From positions 1 to 50,141 of the IMG/VR virus record IMGVR_UViG_3300045996_002376: a DNA stretch of 50,141 nucleotides. The stretch is one strand, 5' to 3'. The stretch is from a virus. The notes beneath the pieces are model-generated. The model worked only from the letters and a program-made list of their open reading frames with translations, made no database searches and was not told the origin of the DNA. This document shows, in pieces, positions 21,883 through 30,704 of the stretch (its first letter is position 1; each line of letters begins with the position of its first letter). The position numbers and the translations under genes are program-made.

Positions 21883-24800
21883 CTAGATCCGTGTGCCGCG
21901 CAGCAGCGCGTCGGCCGAGTCCTGGTCGTAGTGCTCGATGCGGCCGTCCACGTACGCGGTCAGGCCGTCGCCGCTGATCGCCAACTCACCGGTGATCCGG
22001 CCGCCGCCGGAACCCACGCTCTCCATCGAGCGCCACTGCTGGTCGGTCAGTACGGGTTCGGGGCGGCCGGTGCCGTTGTAGACGGTGGAGTAGCCAGGCG
22101 GCAGGTACCCGCCCTGGTCAAACGCCCAGTGCACGTGATCGAAGTGATCGGCCTGGGTCGGCCCGTCGTAGGTGAACGGGCGACCGTTGAGGATGTTCGC
22201 GCCCGGCGTGTAGATCAACTGGGTCGAGTTGGGGAACACCTTCGCGATCCACGAGTTGATCGCACCCATCGGCCCGCCGATGTCGATCGCCCGACCCTTG
22301 CCGTGATAGCCAGGGTCACCAGGACGGAACGAGCTGTTCAACGTCGCCGAGGGGAAGGCGGCGCGGATGATGGCCCACATCGACTGCCAGCCCATCGGCG
22401 TACCGCCCGGCCCGCCCGCACCTGCCACGGCCGCCGCGGCTTCGTCGCTGGCGAACCCGAACGACGCCTTGATCTTGTTCCACAGCCAGTCCGCGCCGCT
22501 GCTGATCAGCTTCCCGGGCGTGCGGGCGACGAGGTCTGTCCACCCGGTCGACCCGATCTGCGCCTTGATGTAGGCGATCGGGTCCTTCCACAGTGAGGCG
22601 ACGTCGTCGCCGATCCCGGACATCCAGCCCAGCAAGTTCCCGACGATGCCCCCGTCGGCGAACCGCTGCACCACCCCGCCCTGCGAGAACCCCGCCGGGC
22701 CACCGGTACCCACACCGCCGTCCGAGCGGCCACCAGAGAAGTACCTGTTCGCCCAACCCACGAACCCGGCGCCCAACCCACGGACCGCCTCCGGGACCAG
22801 CCAACCCTCACCCGGGCTGGCCAGGACCGGCACGCTGTCCACACCCGGGGCGTAGCCGGGCAGGACACCGCCGTGCGCCATGTGCTGCATCGGCCTGCCG
22901 CCGCCGTTCGCGGAGCCGCCGCCGAAGTTGATCGGCGCGAGTTCACCGAGGCCGACCAGGCCCGCGACCTTGTTCCACACGGCGCGGATGCCGTTGTTGT
23001 AGACCACGTCGATGACCCACTTGATGGGCGCCGACAGGATGTCGTACACCCGATCCCACGCCGTTTTGATCATGTTGACCGCGACGTCGAAGACCGTACC
23101 CAGCGTCGACGCGGCGCTCTTGACCGCCTCGAACGTCGGCCGGATCAGCGTCTCCCACACCGCGGAGATCGCCGCACCCAGCGCGTTCCAGACGGGCTGG
23201 ATCACGTTGTGCCACACGAACGCGAACGCCGAGCCGAGCGCGGACACCGCGGCCCCGATGGCTGCGAACACCGGCATCGCCACCGTGGTCCACAACCACG
23301 ACAGTGCGGCGCCGATCGCCGACAACGCCGGGGAGATCGCGTTGGTCCACAGCCACGAGAACACCGCGCCCCACGCCTGGACATAGGCGATGATCCAGCC
23401 GATCACCGGCGACAGGATGGTCGTCCACAGCCACGACGCGGCCACACCGATCGCCTCGAACACGTACTTGAGGGCGTGTTCCCACAGCCACATCCCGATC
23501 GCGGCCAGCAGCTTGAACGCGAACACCGCCGGCAGCACGAACGCCGTGATCAGGATCGCCGCGGCGATCCGCGCGACCAGCGAGATCCCGTCGAACAGCG
23601 GCTTGAGCACGTTGACCCACAGCCACGTCGCCGCCGCGCCGACGGCCTTCACCGCCGTGACGATCCCGTCGAACGCGGGCTTCAGCGCGTTCTCCCACAC
23701 CCACACCGCGGCCCGCTGGATCCCTCCCCACACCACGGCCCACAGATCCTGGAACCACGTGGTCTGCGTCGCGATCCACACGATCGCACCGACCAGAGCG
23801 GCGATGGCGATCACGATGATGCCGATCGGGTTCAGGCCCATCGCCACGTTCAAGGCGACCTGCGACGCAGTCCACATCTGGTAGAACCGGACGATCTTCG
23901 AGATGATCAGGTAACCCTTGAGAGCGAGCGCACCAGCCACGAACCCGACCGCGATGGCCGGTAGCGCGGGCGCCAACCAGGCCAGCAGGGCAACCAAGGG
24001 CGGCAGCACGGCCGCAGCCAGCTGGCCCAGTATGGTCACCAGCGGCGCCACGGCCACCGCAGCCACCGAGAACGCCGCAGCCAGCGCCGGCACCTCGGGC
24101 CCGAGCGCGATGATCCCCGAGAACAACGCACCGGCCACCGCCTGGACACCCGGCAGCAGGTTCTGCACCACGTCGTGCAACGTGGTGAACAGCGTGGTCA
24201 GAGCGGTCTGTCCCTGCGCCGACGACAGCAGCGCCGCCACCGCCCCGGTCACCTGGATCACCGTGTCCAACAGGCCACCGCTGCTGGAGGCCTGCGCCGC
24301 CTGGAACACCGCGCCGACGATCGACCCGACGTTGCCCAGCAGGACGCCGAGCTGCTCCAGTGCCGAGAACCCGGACCGGATCCAGCCTTCCAACTGGCCG
24401 GACGCGCGGGCCTGTGCGATGAACTCCGCCGCGCCGACCGCCGCGCCGCCGAAACCGCCCGTGATGTCGGCCAGCACGATCGCGCCGACCGCAACCACGT
24501 CGCGGAGGATCGCCAGCAGCGGCTGTGTCGCGGCGACCGTGTTCCCCACCGCCACCGTGGACCGCTCGAAGATCAGCGGGACGTCGGCCAGCGTCTGCTG
24601 CTGCCGCAGGAACCCGCCGGCCTCCTTCGCCGCCGTGTTCCAGGCCCCCGCCATCTCCACCAGCCCGGTGCGGGCCATCGGCAGGTAGTCGCGGCCCAAC
24701 GTGCGGACCTCCGCCGCCACCCCCGCGAACAGACGGCCCTGCACGTCGAGCCGCAGCACGTCGAGAGCGGGCTTCATCCGCACGTACTCGCCGACCACCG

Positions 24801-25593
24801 CGCGCGCGGGCTCGGCCAAGCCCGCGGTGGCCTTGGCCAGCTTCTCCGCGTCGCCCTCGGCGGCGGCCTTCATCGCCTCGCCCAAACCGGACACGCCGAT
24901 CTTCAGCGCGCCGACCGCCGCCTGACCCGCCACCAACGCGGCCGGCAGCACCAACCCGGCACCCGCGGCCGTCCCCAGCGCGCCACCCAGCGCCGCGACC
25001 ACCGGCACCGCCGTGCCGATCGCCGACACCCCGGACGCGACCTGATAGGCGGCCAGCGAGACGCCCAGGGCCTGGCGGCGGGCGTTGCCCAGCGACCGGG
25101 CCATGTTGTCGACGCCTTCGCCCTGCTGCCACAACTTCACCAGCGCCGACGTGCCGCGCTTCGCCGACGCTTCAAGCTCGTCCATCGCCGCCGTGTTGCG
25201 GCGTTGCGCGGCTTCCAACGCCGTCGCCGCGCGCGTGGCCGTGGTCTTCGCGTCCGCTGCGGCACGCGTCGCCTTCGACAGCCGTTCCTCGGCCGCCGTG
25301 AGCTGCGCCGCCGTGGTGTTGCCCTTCGTCCGGGCCTCGGTCAGCTTTTCCTCGGCGACCCGCACCGCGCCGGTGGCGTCCGCCTCGCGCTTGCGGGCCT
25401 TGTCGAGCTTGTCCGCCAGCGCCTGCACGTCGTCGGCGGCCTTGGACGCGGCCTGCTTGTCGACCTCCGGCACGATCCGTGCCGTGGCGTGGACGTCGAT
25501 CGCCTTCAACTCGGTCGCGGTGATCTTCTGAAACCCGCGCAAGGACGGGAGTAGTTGAACGTACGCAGCACCGGCGAGATAGCGAGGAGCCAA
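21883..25593 (-). CDS. Tape measure protein with LAS/M15-like peptidase motif
   Basis: 1236 residues; sets tail length (at about 0.15 nm per residue, near 185 nm). N-terminal coiled coil (25-150), long Ala/Gly/Val hydrophobic region, then repeated Trp-containing units (SWLWTNAISPALSAIGAALS, WLWTTVAMPVFAAIGAAVSA) at about 620-870. Near the C terminus H1097-x6-D1104 (YHGKGRAIDIGG) and H1153-x-H1155 (DHFDHVHWAF) give the H-x6-D / H-x-H zinc arrangement of LAS/VanY-type peptidases, which may help wall penetration. Start is TTG 25593 behind GAGGGGG; no ATG/GTG fits better, and YVQLLPSLRGF is a typical tape-measure start. Confidence 0.93.
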   Translation of the reverse strand: MAPRYLAGAAYVQLLPSLRGFQKITATELKAIDVHATARIVPEVDKQAASKAADDVQALADKLDKARKREADATGAVRVAEEKLTEARTKGNTTAAQLTAAEERLSKATRAAADAKTTATRAATALEAAQRRNTAAMDELEASAKRGTSALVKLWQQGEGVDNMARSLGNARRQALGVSLAAYQVASGVSAIGTAVPVVAALGGALGTAAGAGLVLPAALVAGQAAVGALKIGVSGLGEAMKAAAEGDAEKLAKATAGLAEPARAVVGEYVRMKPALDVLRLDVQGRLFAGVAAEVRTLGRDYLPMARTGLVEMAGAWNTAAKEAGGFLRQQQTLADVPLIFERSTVAVGNTVAATQPLLAILRDVVAVGAIVLADITGGFGGAAVGAAEFIAQARASGQLEGWIRSGFSALEQLGVLLGNVGSIVGAVFQAAQASSSGGLLDTVIQVTGAVAALLSSAQGQTALTTLFTTLHDVVQNLLPGVQAVAGALFSGIIALGPEVPALAAAFSVAAVAVAPLVTILGQLAAAVLPPLVALLAWLAPALPAIAVGFVAGALALKGYLIISKIVRFYQMWTASQVALNVAMGLNPIGIIVIAIAALVGAIVWIATQTTWFQDLWAVVWGGIQRAAVWVWENALKPAFDGIVTAVKAVGAAATWLWVNVLKPLFDGISLVARIAAAILITAFVLPAVFAFKLLAAIGMWLWEHALKYVFEAIGVAASWLWTTILSPVIGWIIAYVQAWGAVFSWLWTNAISPALSAIGAALSWLWTTVAMPVFAAIGAAVSALGSAFAFVWHNVIQPVWNALGAAISAVWETLIRPTFEAVKSAASTLGTVFDVAVNMIKTAWDRVYDILSAPIKWVIDVVYNNGIRAVWNKVAGLVGLGELAPINFGGGSANGGGRPMQHMAHGGVLPGYAPGVDSVPVLASPGEGWLVPEAVRGLGAGFVGWANRYFSGGRSDGGVGTGGPAGFSQGGVVQRFADGGIVGNLLGWMSGIGDDVASLWKDPIAYIKAQIGSTGWTDLVARTPGKLISSGADWLWNKIKASFGFASDEAAAAVAGAGGPGGTPMGWQSMWAIIRAAFPSATLNSSFRPGDPGYHGKGRAIDIGGPMGAINSWIAKVFPNSTQLIYTPGANILNGRPFTYDGPTQADHFDHVHWAFDQGGYLPPGYSTVYNGTGRPEPVLTDQQWRSMESVGSGGGRITGELAISGDGLTAYVDGRIEHYDQDSADALLRGTRI

Positions 25594-25597
25594 GAGG

Positions 25598-26370
25598 TCA
25601 CCCCCTCGGCAGCACGCGGCTCACGATGTCCTGGTGGGTGGCGTAGTCCGCCCGGCGGGCCACACGCTGCGCCGCGGTCATGGGACGTGGCGACGGTTTG
25701 GGTCGGATCGGGTTCTTGCCCTTCGGGCGCTGCGCGTTGGCGATAGCGGCCTCAACGCGGGCGATACCGTCGCGCAGCTCGGCGCGCAGTTCCTCGAGCG
25801 GATCCCACTCACGCAGCCGCAGCCGCCCGCCCCGACCACTGTCGCCGCGGGCCGTGTGGGCGAGTTCGGCGAGCTCGTCGTCGTCGGCCAGGGTGAGCTT
25901 GTAGTTCGACCACTTCGGCAGCCGGTCGATCAGTCGGTACAGCTTTCCCCACGGGTAGACCCCCCGGAAGAAGTCCAGGAGGTCGAGCCCGAGGTGGTCG
26001 TGCAGGTCGTACTCGATGGCCTCGCCGGCGCGTTCTAGGAGCGCCGCGAGGCCCGCGAACCCCCCGGCGGCGCCTGATCGGGGGTGATGCCGAAGTGCCG
26101 CATCATGTCCTGCACCAGCGCCGTCATCGCGCCGGCCGGGGCGGGTCCGAGAAGTTCGAGCACCTGGTTGGCGTGCTTGCCGCACAGCAGCTCGAGGTTG
26201 GTGCGGGAGGAACCCGACTCCTCGACCTCCAGCATGGTGTCGCCGTCCGGGCACTCGATCTCGATGAACAGCGGCGTGCCGTCGTCGTGGCCGTCGCCGT
26301 CGATCTCCAGCACGAACGGAGGGCGCGCGGCCTCCGCGATGTACCTGCTGAACTTGTGCGTCTTGCCCAC
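25598..26370 (-). CDS. Tail assembly chaperone GT fusion by -1 frameshift (257 aa)
   Basis: Product of ribosomal slippage from the shorter chaperone gene. The heptamer GGGGGGT (coding strand 26065-26059) lies in the required X-XXY-YYZ register. After -1 slippage, residues 1-104 (ending APPGG) continue as FAGLAALLER through the second frame to the stop at 25598, adding 153 residues. The extension contains LDLLDFFRGVYPWGKLYRLI and WDPLEELRAELRDGIARVEA, typical of the T part. As with lambda G/GT, the minor product would load tail tube subunits on the tape measure encoded next. Confidence 0.85.
26035..26370 (-). CDS. Tail assembly chaperone G (111 aa)
   Basis: Un-shifted product, ending at TAG 26037-26035. 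Acidic and mixed alpha/beta: RPPFVLEIDGDGHDDGTPLF, IEIECPDGDTMLEVEES, KHANQVLELLGPAPAGAMTA. Located just before the tape measure and after the tail tube, the invariant place of G-type chaperones. Shares its first 104 residues with the fusion product. Confidence 0.88.
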   Translation of the reverse strand: MGKTHKFSRYIAEAARPPFVLEIDGDGHDDGTPLFIEIECPDGDTMLEVEESGSSRTNLELLCGKHANQVLELLGPAPAGAMTALVQDMMRHFGITPDQAPPGGSRASRRS

Positions 26371-26405
26371 GGTGTTCCTCCGGGTGTGTGGGTGGGTGGA
26401 TCAGG

Positions 26406-26711
26406 TCAGGTGGTCGGCGGTGTGCTCGTCGAGCCGGGCGTCGCCTTGCCGCCGGTCTTCGGCGGGGCCTTCGTGGTGCTGCCGACATCCGGCGTGGACG
26501 GCGCCGCTGTGCTCTCGCCCGCCGGGTCAGCCGTGGCGGCCTGAATCGCCGCTTCGGGGTCGCTGTCGCCCTTGAGGCGGTAGCCCTGGCCGTAGACCAG
26601 GTTGTTGACCGCCTCCGGGCTCCGGACGGTGACCTCGCCGCCGTCCGGAGCGACCAGCACCACCCCGTCGTCGGCGGTGTCGTCCTGCGTGTTGCTCGTG
26701 TCGTCGGACAC
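26406..26711 (-). CDS. Small acidic tail-region protein (101 aa)
   Basis: Unknown function. GTG 26711 follows AGGGAGG. Acidic N terminus, a short ordered core (GVVLVAPDGGEVTVRSPEAV, NNLVYGQGYRLKGD) and a disordered Ala/Pro/Thr tail. The core resembles small phage proteins encoded between the tail tube and chaperone genes; a head fibre or tail accessory role is possible. Confidence 0.65.
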   Translation of the reverse strand: MSDDTSNTQDDTADDGVVLVAPDGGEVTVRSPEAVNNLVYGQGYRLKGDSDPEAAIQAATADPAGESTAAPSTPDVGSTTKAPPKTGGKATPGSTSTPPTT

Positions 26712-26767
26712 GGGGCCCTCCCTGTGCTGTGGGTGACAGTCCGGGTGAGGGACGAGCAGGGCGGGGC

Positions 26768-26793
26768 GGCGCGCGTCACCCGGTGCGCGCGCC
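26768..26793 (-). terminator. Hairpin after major tail protein gene
   Basis: GGCGCGCG (26768-26775) and CGCGCGCC (26786-26793) pair perfectly over 8 bp around a 10-nt loop. It follows the tail tube gene by 12 bp and may reduce read-through, so that tube protein is made in excess over chaperones and tape measure. Confidence 0.45.
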
Positions 26794-26804
26794 ACCCCAC
26801 GTCA

Positions 26805-27467
26805 TCAGGTCAGCGCCGGGAAGCCCATGGCGACCAAGAGGCTCCGCCAGCCGGGGCCGCCGAAGTAGTGGCGCACGCTGTAGCCGGCCGTGGAGTCGAC
26901 CGCCGCCGACATCGTCATCTGGTAGGCCACCGGGTCGTCCCCGTCGGTCCACACCTGGTCACCGCGTTCCGTGACCGACGCCCGCGGCAACGACCGGCTC
27001 ACGTAGATCGCGTCCACACCGGAGCCGTCCACGAAGATCCCGTACGCCCGGTAGTACTTCGTCGACGGTCGGGTCGGCTGGGAGAACTGCACCTCGCCCG
27101 TGATCGCGGTCGGCGTCACGCCGGACAGGTCCACGTCGTAGTACATCTGCAGGCTCAGCAGCTTGGTCTCCTGCGCGGTGAACTGCAGGCCGTTGACGTC
27201 GGCGTTGATGTCGCGCCGGGTCGGGTCGAACGCACCCCACGACGTCACCTCGGACACCTCGGTCGAGCGGGACCAGGTGGCGCCGTCGTCCTTGGACACC
27301 CAGCCGATGTCCTCGTACCCGGTGGGCAGCGTGGCCAGGTCGGCGCTCGCGCCGGTGGTGAGGGTCGTGGGCAGCGTGCTGGACATCGGTGCGAAGAACA
27401 GCGACCCGGCCAGCGCCTTGCGGATCAGTTCGACCTGCTTGTTCGCCAGGTCCTCGTATGCGGGCAT
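26805..27467 (-). CDS. Major tail (tube) protein
   Basis: 220 residues. LATLPTGYEDIGWVSKDDGA, then VSEVTSWGAFDPTRRDINAD and GLQFTAQETKLLSLQMYY match the tail-tube pattern of actinophages (a beta sandwich that polymerises into hexameric rings). Gene order (after tail terminator, before chaperones and tape measure) agrees. Flanked by hairpins on both sides. Confidence 0.88.
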   Translation of the reverse strand: MPAYEDLANKQVELIRKALAGSLFFAPMSSTLPTTLTTGASADLATLPTGYEDIGWVSKDDGATWSRSTEVSEVTSWGAFDPTRRDINADVNGLQFTAQETKLLSLQMYYDVDLSGVTPTAITGEVQFSQPTRPSTKYYRAYGIFVDGSGVDAIYVSRSLPRASVTERGDQVWTDGDDPVAYQMTMSAAVDSTAGYSVRHYFGGPGWRSLLVAMGFPALT

Positions 27468-27506
27468 CCCGCGGCCTCCCTATCGGGTTCGGGGCGTGGT
27501 GAAACG

Positions 27507-27525
27507 GCCCCGTGAACAGCGGGGC
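27507..27525 (-). terminator. Small hairpin before major tail gene
   Basis: GCCCCG (27507-27512) pairs with CGGGGC (27520-27525) around a 7-nt loop, in the 88-bp gap between the tail terminator gene and the tail tube gene. Weak; could be an attenuator or an mRNA-stabilising structure for the abundant tube message. Confidence 0.3.
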
Positions 27526-27555
27526 TGAACGGACTCGGATGAAGCGGGGGTGTGG

Positions 27556-27966
27556 CTACACGCCGCGCGGCCGGCGCCACGCGAACCGGTAGGTGCCGAT
27601 CTTGCGTCGCAGGCCCGGGTTGTCGTAGGACACCCGCACCGGGGCGCTGGCGGTCTCCGCCTTGTCGATCAGCACACCGCCCGGGTAGTCCTCGGTGACG
27701 ACCGTCGTGTTCGGCGCCGCCAGGATCGTGACCAGGCAGTCGCGGGCGAGCTTGCGTGCGGCGTCGTAGGTAGTCGCGAAGCACGCCACCTCGACCAGCG
27801 GCCGGTCGGTGATGCCGTCGTCCTCGCCGCCGACCCGGGTGACCTGGATGATCGGCGCCTCGTCCTCCAGGTCCGCGTCGGTCGAGGTCGTGGTCGGCGC
27901 CCGCTGCTCAAGCAGTGCCATCACCACGTCCTCGGCGTCCGGGAACGGCGGCAACAGGGCGGCCAT
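27556..27966 (-). CDS. Tail terminator protein
   Basis: 136 residues. LPPFPDAEDVVMALLEQRAP, IIQVTRVGGEDDGITDRPLV and VEVACFATTYDAARKLARDC are typical of the lambda U/gp-like tail terminator fold that caps the tail tube. Fourth of the connector genes after the capsid. ATG 27966 overlaps the upstream stop by one base; GTG 27969 is an alternative. Confidence 0.75.
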   Translation of the reverse strand: MAALLPPFPDAEDVVMALLEQRAPTTTSTDADLEDEAPIIQVTRVGGEDDGITDRPLVEVACFATTYDAARKLARDCLVTILAAPNTTVVTEDYPGGVLIDKAETASAPVRVSYDNPGLRRKIGTYRFAWRRPRGV

Positions 27967-28283
27967 CACCCGGCCTCGATGATCGGGATAGACGAACGCA
28001 GTGCGTGGTCCCCGCCGCGTTTGTTGCGGCCGAATTCGGCGGGTGCGGAGTGGTCGGAGTCGGCGATAATGTTCGCCCCGACCCGGTCCTTGCGCAGCCC
28101 GGCGTTGCGGATGCGCTCGACGTGGATGGAGTCGGCGTGCTCACCGGTCACCCTGCTTGCCCGGCCGCGTGCGTGGGCGGCACCCAGTTCGGCGCGTTCG
28201 GCCACCAGGTCGGCCAGCTCCGGCGACTGCAGCAAGGGACGCAGGCCGACGCTGTTGGGCCGGTAGTCGGTGATGCGCGCCAT
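27966..28283 (-). CDS. Neck protein, HK97 gp10-like
   Basis: 105 residues, basic. LVAERAELGAAHARGRASRV, DSIHVERI, and FGRNKRGGDHALRSSIPI resemble the end of HK97 gp10/neck proteins (Ala-rich helix, then a conserved basic loop near residues 80-95). Lies between head-tail stopper and tail terminator, consistent with a head-proximal neck component. Confidence 0.7.
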   Translation of the reverse strand: MARITDYRPNSVGLRPLLQSPELADLVAERAELGAAHARGRASRVTGEHADSIHVERIRNAGLRKDRVGANIIADSDHSAPAEFGRNKRGGDHALRSSIPIIEAG

Positions 28284-28630
28284 CAGCCCTCCACGTTCTT
28301 CAGCACGATCTCGACGCCCGGTTTCCATCCGGTGTACGGCGACTGCCACACGCCCGGTTGGCCGTCGACGTGGTAGCGGGCGCCGTCGGGCAGCACGACC
28401 TCGTCAGTCGACTTGATGTCCGCGCCGAACGGGGCGAGCAAGACGAGCCCTTCGGTGATGGTTTCGCGGGCGGCGAGCTGCTCGCGTGCGGCGTTGCCGG
28501 AACCACGCGGGTACACCGCGCATCCCGGCACCAGGTGCTCGCTGTCCGCGCCGGTCCGGTCGCCCCATCGGTCCTTCACTGCCGGCCGCTTCACCGTGAC
28601 CGTGACGGTGTGGGTGAATCCGGAGGTCAT
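28283..28630 (-). CDS. Head-tail stopper
   Basis: 115 residues. THTVTVTVKRPAVKDRWGDR, CAVYPRGSGNAAREQLAARE and VVLPDGARYHVDGQPGVWQS fit the beta-barrel head-tail stopper (SPP1 gp16/lambda FII type) that seals the portal after packaging. ATG 28630 overlaps the adaptor stop by 4 nt. Confidence 0.75.
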   Translation of the reverse strand: MTSGFTHTVTVTVKRPAVKDRWGDRTGADSEHLVPGCAVYPRGSGNAAREQLAARETITEGLVLLAPFGADIKSTDEVVLPDGARYHVDGQPGVWQSPYTGWKPGVEIVLKNVEG

Positions 28631-29079
28631 CGCTCCGCCCAGAGGATCGAGTCGCCGCCGTACTGGTCGTCCAGCCACACCACGTCCGCGTACTCGCCGC
28701 GGGTCGTGGGCTGAGTCCACAGCCCGGGGGTGGCCAGGCGGTATTTCTCCAGCACCGCCCGCTCCTCGTCCAGGAGGTACACGCCCTTGGTCTGGTCGTC
28801 GGCCAGGCGTCGGGAGAACGGGCCGGCGTTCTCGGCAATGTTGCCGTCGGGGTTGCGCACGTCCCGGAGCGCCGCCCGCAGCGTGATCGTGACGACGACG
28901 GCGGGCGCGACCACCACGCCCTCACTGTTCACCCAGGTTCGGTTGGTCTCGGCGCGCACGATCTCTGAAGCGTCGGCCAGAGCGGCCAAGGCCTGGGCCA
29001 ACTGTGCCCCTGTGAGGGTGCCGCGGCCGAGTCGCGCTTCCAGCGCCTCGATGCTCGCCAGAGCAGGAAGATCGGCCAC
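28627..29079 (-). CDS. Head-tail adaptor
   Basis: 150 residues. The N-terminal helices (IEALEARLGRGTLTGAQLAQ, LADASEIVRAETNRTW) and VVVTITLRAALRDVRNPDGN match the gp6/gp15-like head-tail connector that binds the portal ring. First gene after the capsid, as expected. C-terminal YADVVWLDDQYGGDSILWAE is likely an extended arm. Confidence 0.75.
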   Translation of the reverse strand: MADLPALASIEALEARLGRGTLTGAQLAQALAALADASEIVRAETNRTWVNSEGVVVAPAVVVTITLRAALRDVRNPDGNIAENAGPFSRRLADDQTKGVYLLDEERAVLEKYRLATPGLWTQPTTRGEYADVVWLDDQYGGDSILWAER

Positions 29080-29094
29080 GACACCGCCCTCCGA

Positions 29095-30039
29095 TCAGGC
29101 CATCGTGATCTTGACGGCGCGCACGAAGTCCGGGTCGGTGCCCACGTCCGCGCCGTCCGTGCCGTCGGCGACGATGTTCGTGCCGATGTAGGTGTCCACC
29201 AGCGACCGGTCCTGCACGTTGCGGAAGTCGTAGTCCCGCAGCCACCGCATCGCCAGACCCTGGAACGCCTGCGCCTGGCCGAACGTCGCACCCGACGGGA
29301 CCGCCGGGGCGCGCATGCCCAACACGTAGGCCGTGCGGTGGAACGCGAAGCCGACGTTCGCGGGCAGCGCGTTGGACACGTACACCGGGCCGAAGCCCGC
29401 CAGCCGGCCGATCTGCGCGTCCCGCAGGGCGCTGTCGGAGCCGGACTTGTCGACGTCCTTGAGCTTGTCGGACTTGAGGAACACGCCCTCCATGTCCGCG
29501 CCGACCACCAGGAACCGGTCGGTGCGCGGCACGTTGGCCTTGTTCAGGGCCACGTTCGCGTCGATCGCGGTCTTGGAGGGGTCGGTGGTGTCCAGGGTGA
29601 GCGTGGTGGCGTAGGTCGCGCCCACCATCTCCGCGACCACCGCGTTCTCGATGCCCTCGGCGACGGCCCGTACCTGCGGCGCGAGGATCTGCGTGCCGAA
29701 GTCGGTGATGTCGAGGGTGAGCTCCTCGTCGGTGATCGGCACCGCGTTGTACACGTCGGTGTCGAGCGTGACGTCGACCTTCGTCTCGGTCAGCTCGTCC
29801 ATCGTGATGATGCCGGTGCCCTCCGACGCCGCCCCGCGAGCGCCGCGCAGCACTCGCGTGCGCGCCTGCGTGCGGGCCGGGACGCGGATGGTGATGGTGT
29901 CGCCGGCCGCGCCGACGTAGTTGCCGCCGGTGCTCGCGCCCGCGTCGCGCCACACCAAGGCGGGGAGCACGATGTCGCGCTCCAGCAACCCCAGCGCGGC
30001 GGCCGCGATACGCGTCGCCTTCAGGAACGTGTTCGCCAC
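29095..30039 (-). CDS. Major capsid protein (P22 coat-like, HK97 fold)
   Basis: 314 residues. Opening MANTFLKATRIAAAALGLLE then DTITIRVPARTQARTR is characteristic of the P22-type coat family in actinophages. DVYNAVPITDEELTLDITDF, RTDRFLVVGADMEGVFLKSD and FAFHRTAYVLGMRAPAVPSG are further landmarks. Preceded by a scaffold gene and followed by connector genes. Self-assembles into the icosahedral shell. Confidence 0.92.
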   Translation of the reverse strand: MANTFLKATRIAAAALGLLERDIVLPALVWRDAGASTGGNYVGAAGDTITIRVPARTQARTRVLRGARGAASEGTGIITMDELTETKVDVTLDTDVYNAVPITDEELTLDITDFGTQILAPQVRAVAEGIENAVVAEMVGATYATTLTLDTTDPSKTAIDANVALNKANVPRTDRFLVVGADMEGVFLKSDKLKDVDKSGSDSALRDAQIGRLAGFGPVYVSNALPANVGFAFHRTAYVLGMRAPAVPSGATFGQAQAFQGLAMRWLRDYDFRNVQDRSLVDTYIGTNIVADGTDGADVGTDPDFVRAVKITMA

Positions 30040-30073
30040 GGTGACCTCCTACTGGTCGTCATGTACCGCCAGC

Positions 30074-30091
30074 GGCCCACGTGGCGTGGCC
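30074..30091 (-). terminator. Hairpin between scaffold and capsid genes
   Basis: GGCCCACG (30074-30081) and CGTGGCC (30085-30091) form a bulged stem with a 3-nt loop in the short gap upstream of the capsid start. May tune relative expression or protect the capsid message. Confidence 0.3.
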
Positions 30092-30105
30092 GTGCGGGTG
30101 TCGTG

Positions 30106-30669
30106 TCAGCCCCGACGGATCAGGTCGGCGAGCTTTCGGGGATCGGTCTCCTCCGGCGCCTCGTCGGGGTCGGCGCCACCACGCAGGGCCTCCTTGGGCC
30201 GGGACGCGGGTGGGCTCTTGTGGCTACCGAGCAGCTCGTAGAGCTCGGCGGCGTCGGCGGCCAACTCCTCCGGGGAGCTGCCGGTGACGCGCTTCGCGAC
30301 GGCCGCGATCAGCTTCTTGGTGGCCCCGTCGGGGGCTGCTTCCAGCGCGGCGTTGTACTTCGCCAGGCCGACCTCGGCGGACTCCGCCCGGGTCTTGAGC
30401 GTGTCCCGGTCTCCGGTGAGCCGCTCGACCTCGGTCTTGGAGGCGTCCTCCAACTCCTGCGCCTTCCGTGCGAGGGGTTCGAGCTGCTTGAGCCGCTCAC
30501 GCAGCTTCGCGGCCTCGGAGTTCGCCTTCCGGATCTTCGCCATCGCCCGGTCCTGGTCGAACGGCTCTTCGCCCTTCGCCTTGTCGACGAGGTCAGGCTG
30601 GTCAAGCTCCTCCGGGGAGTCCGCCTGCGGGGTGTCGGCCTCGGGATCGGTGGTGATGTCGTCGGACAT
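30106..30669 (-). CDS. Capsid scaffolding protein
   Basis: 187 residues, highly acidic at the N terminus, then a coiled coil (KIRKANSEAAKLRERLKQLE, KAQELEDASKTEVERLTGDR) and a basic C terminus (DPRKLADLIRRG) that could bind the coat. Placed immediately before the capsid gene. Composition and position are those of phage scaffolds; no protease domain seen. Confidence 0.85.
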   Translation of the reverse strand: MSDDITTDPEADTPQADSPEELDQPDLVDKAKGEEPFDQDRAMAKIRKANSEAAKLRERLKQLEPLARKAQELEDASKTEVERLTGDRDTLKTRAESAEVGLAKYNAALEAAPDGATKKLIAAVAKRVTGSSPEELAADAAELYELLGSHKSPPASRPKEALRGGADPDEAPEETDPRKLADLIRRG

Positions 30670-30704
30670 GTGCCCTCCAGGGGCGGAAGTGGGTGTGCAA
30701 CAGC

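Noticed and set aside
24175-25554. 459-codon plus-strand frame inside the tape measure region
   Set aside because: Antisense low-complexity Arg/Gln-rich sequence; the tape measure is certain on the other strand.
25598-26800. 400-codon single gene ending at 25598
   Set aside because: The part upstream of 26059 is antisense-like Arg/Pro/His-rich sequence in the wrong frame. The real product is the frameshift fusion starting at 26370.
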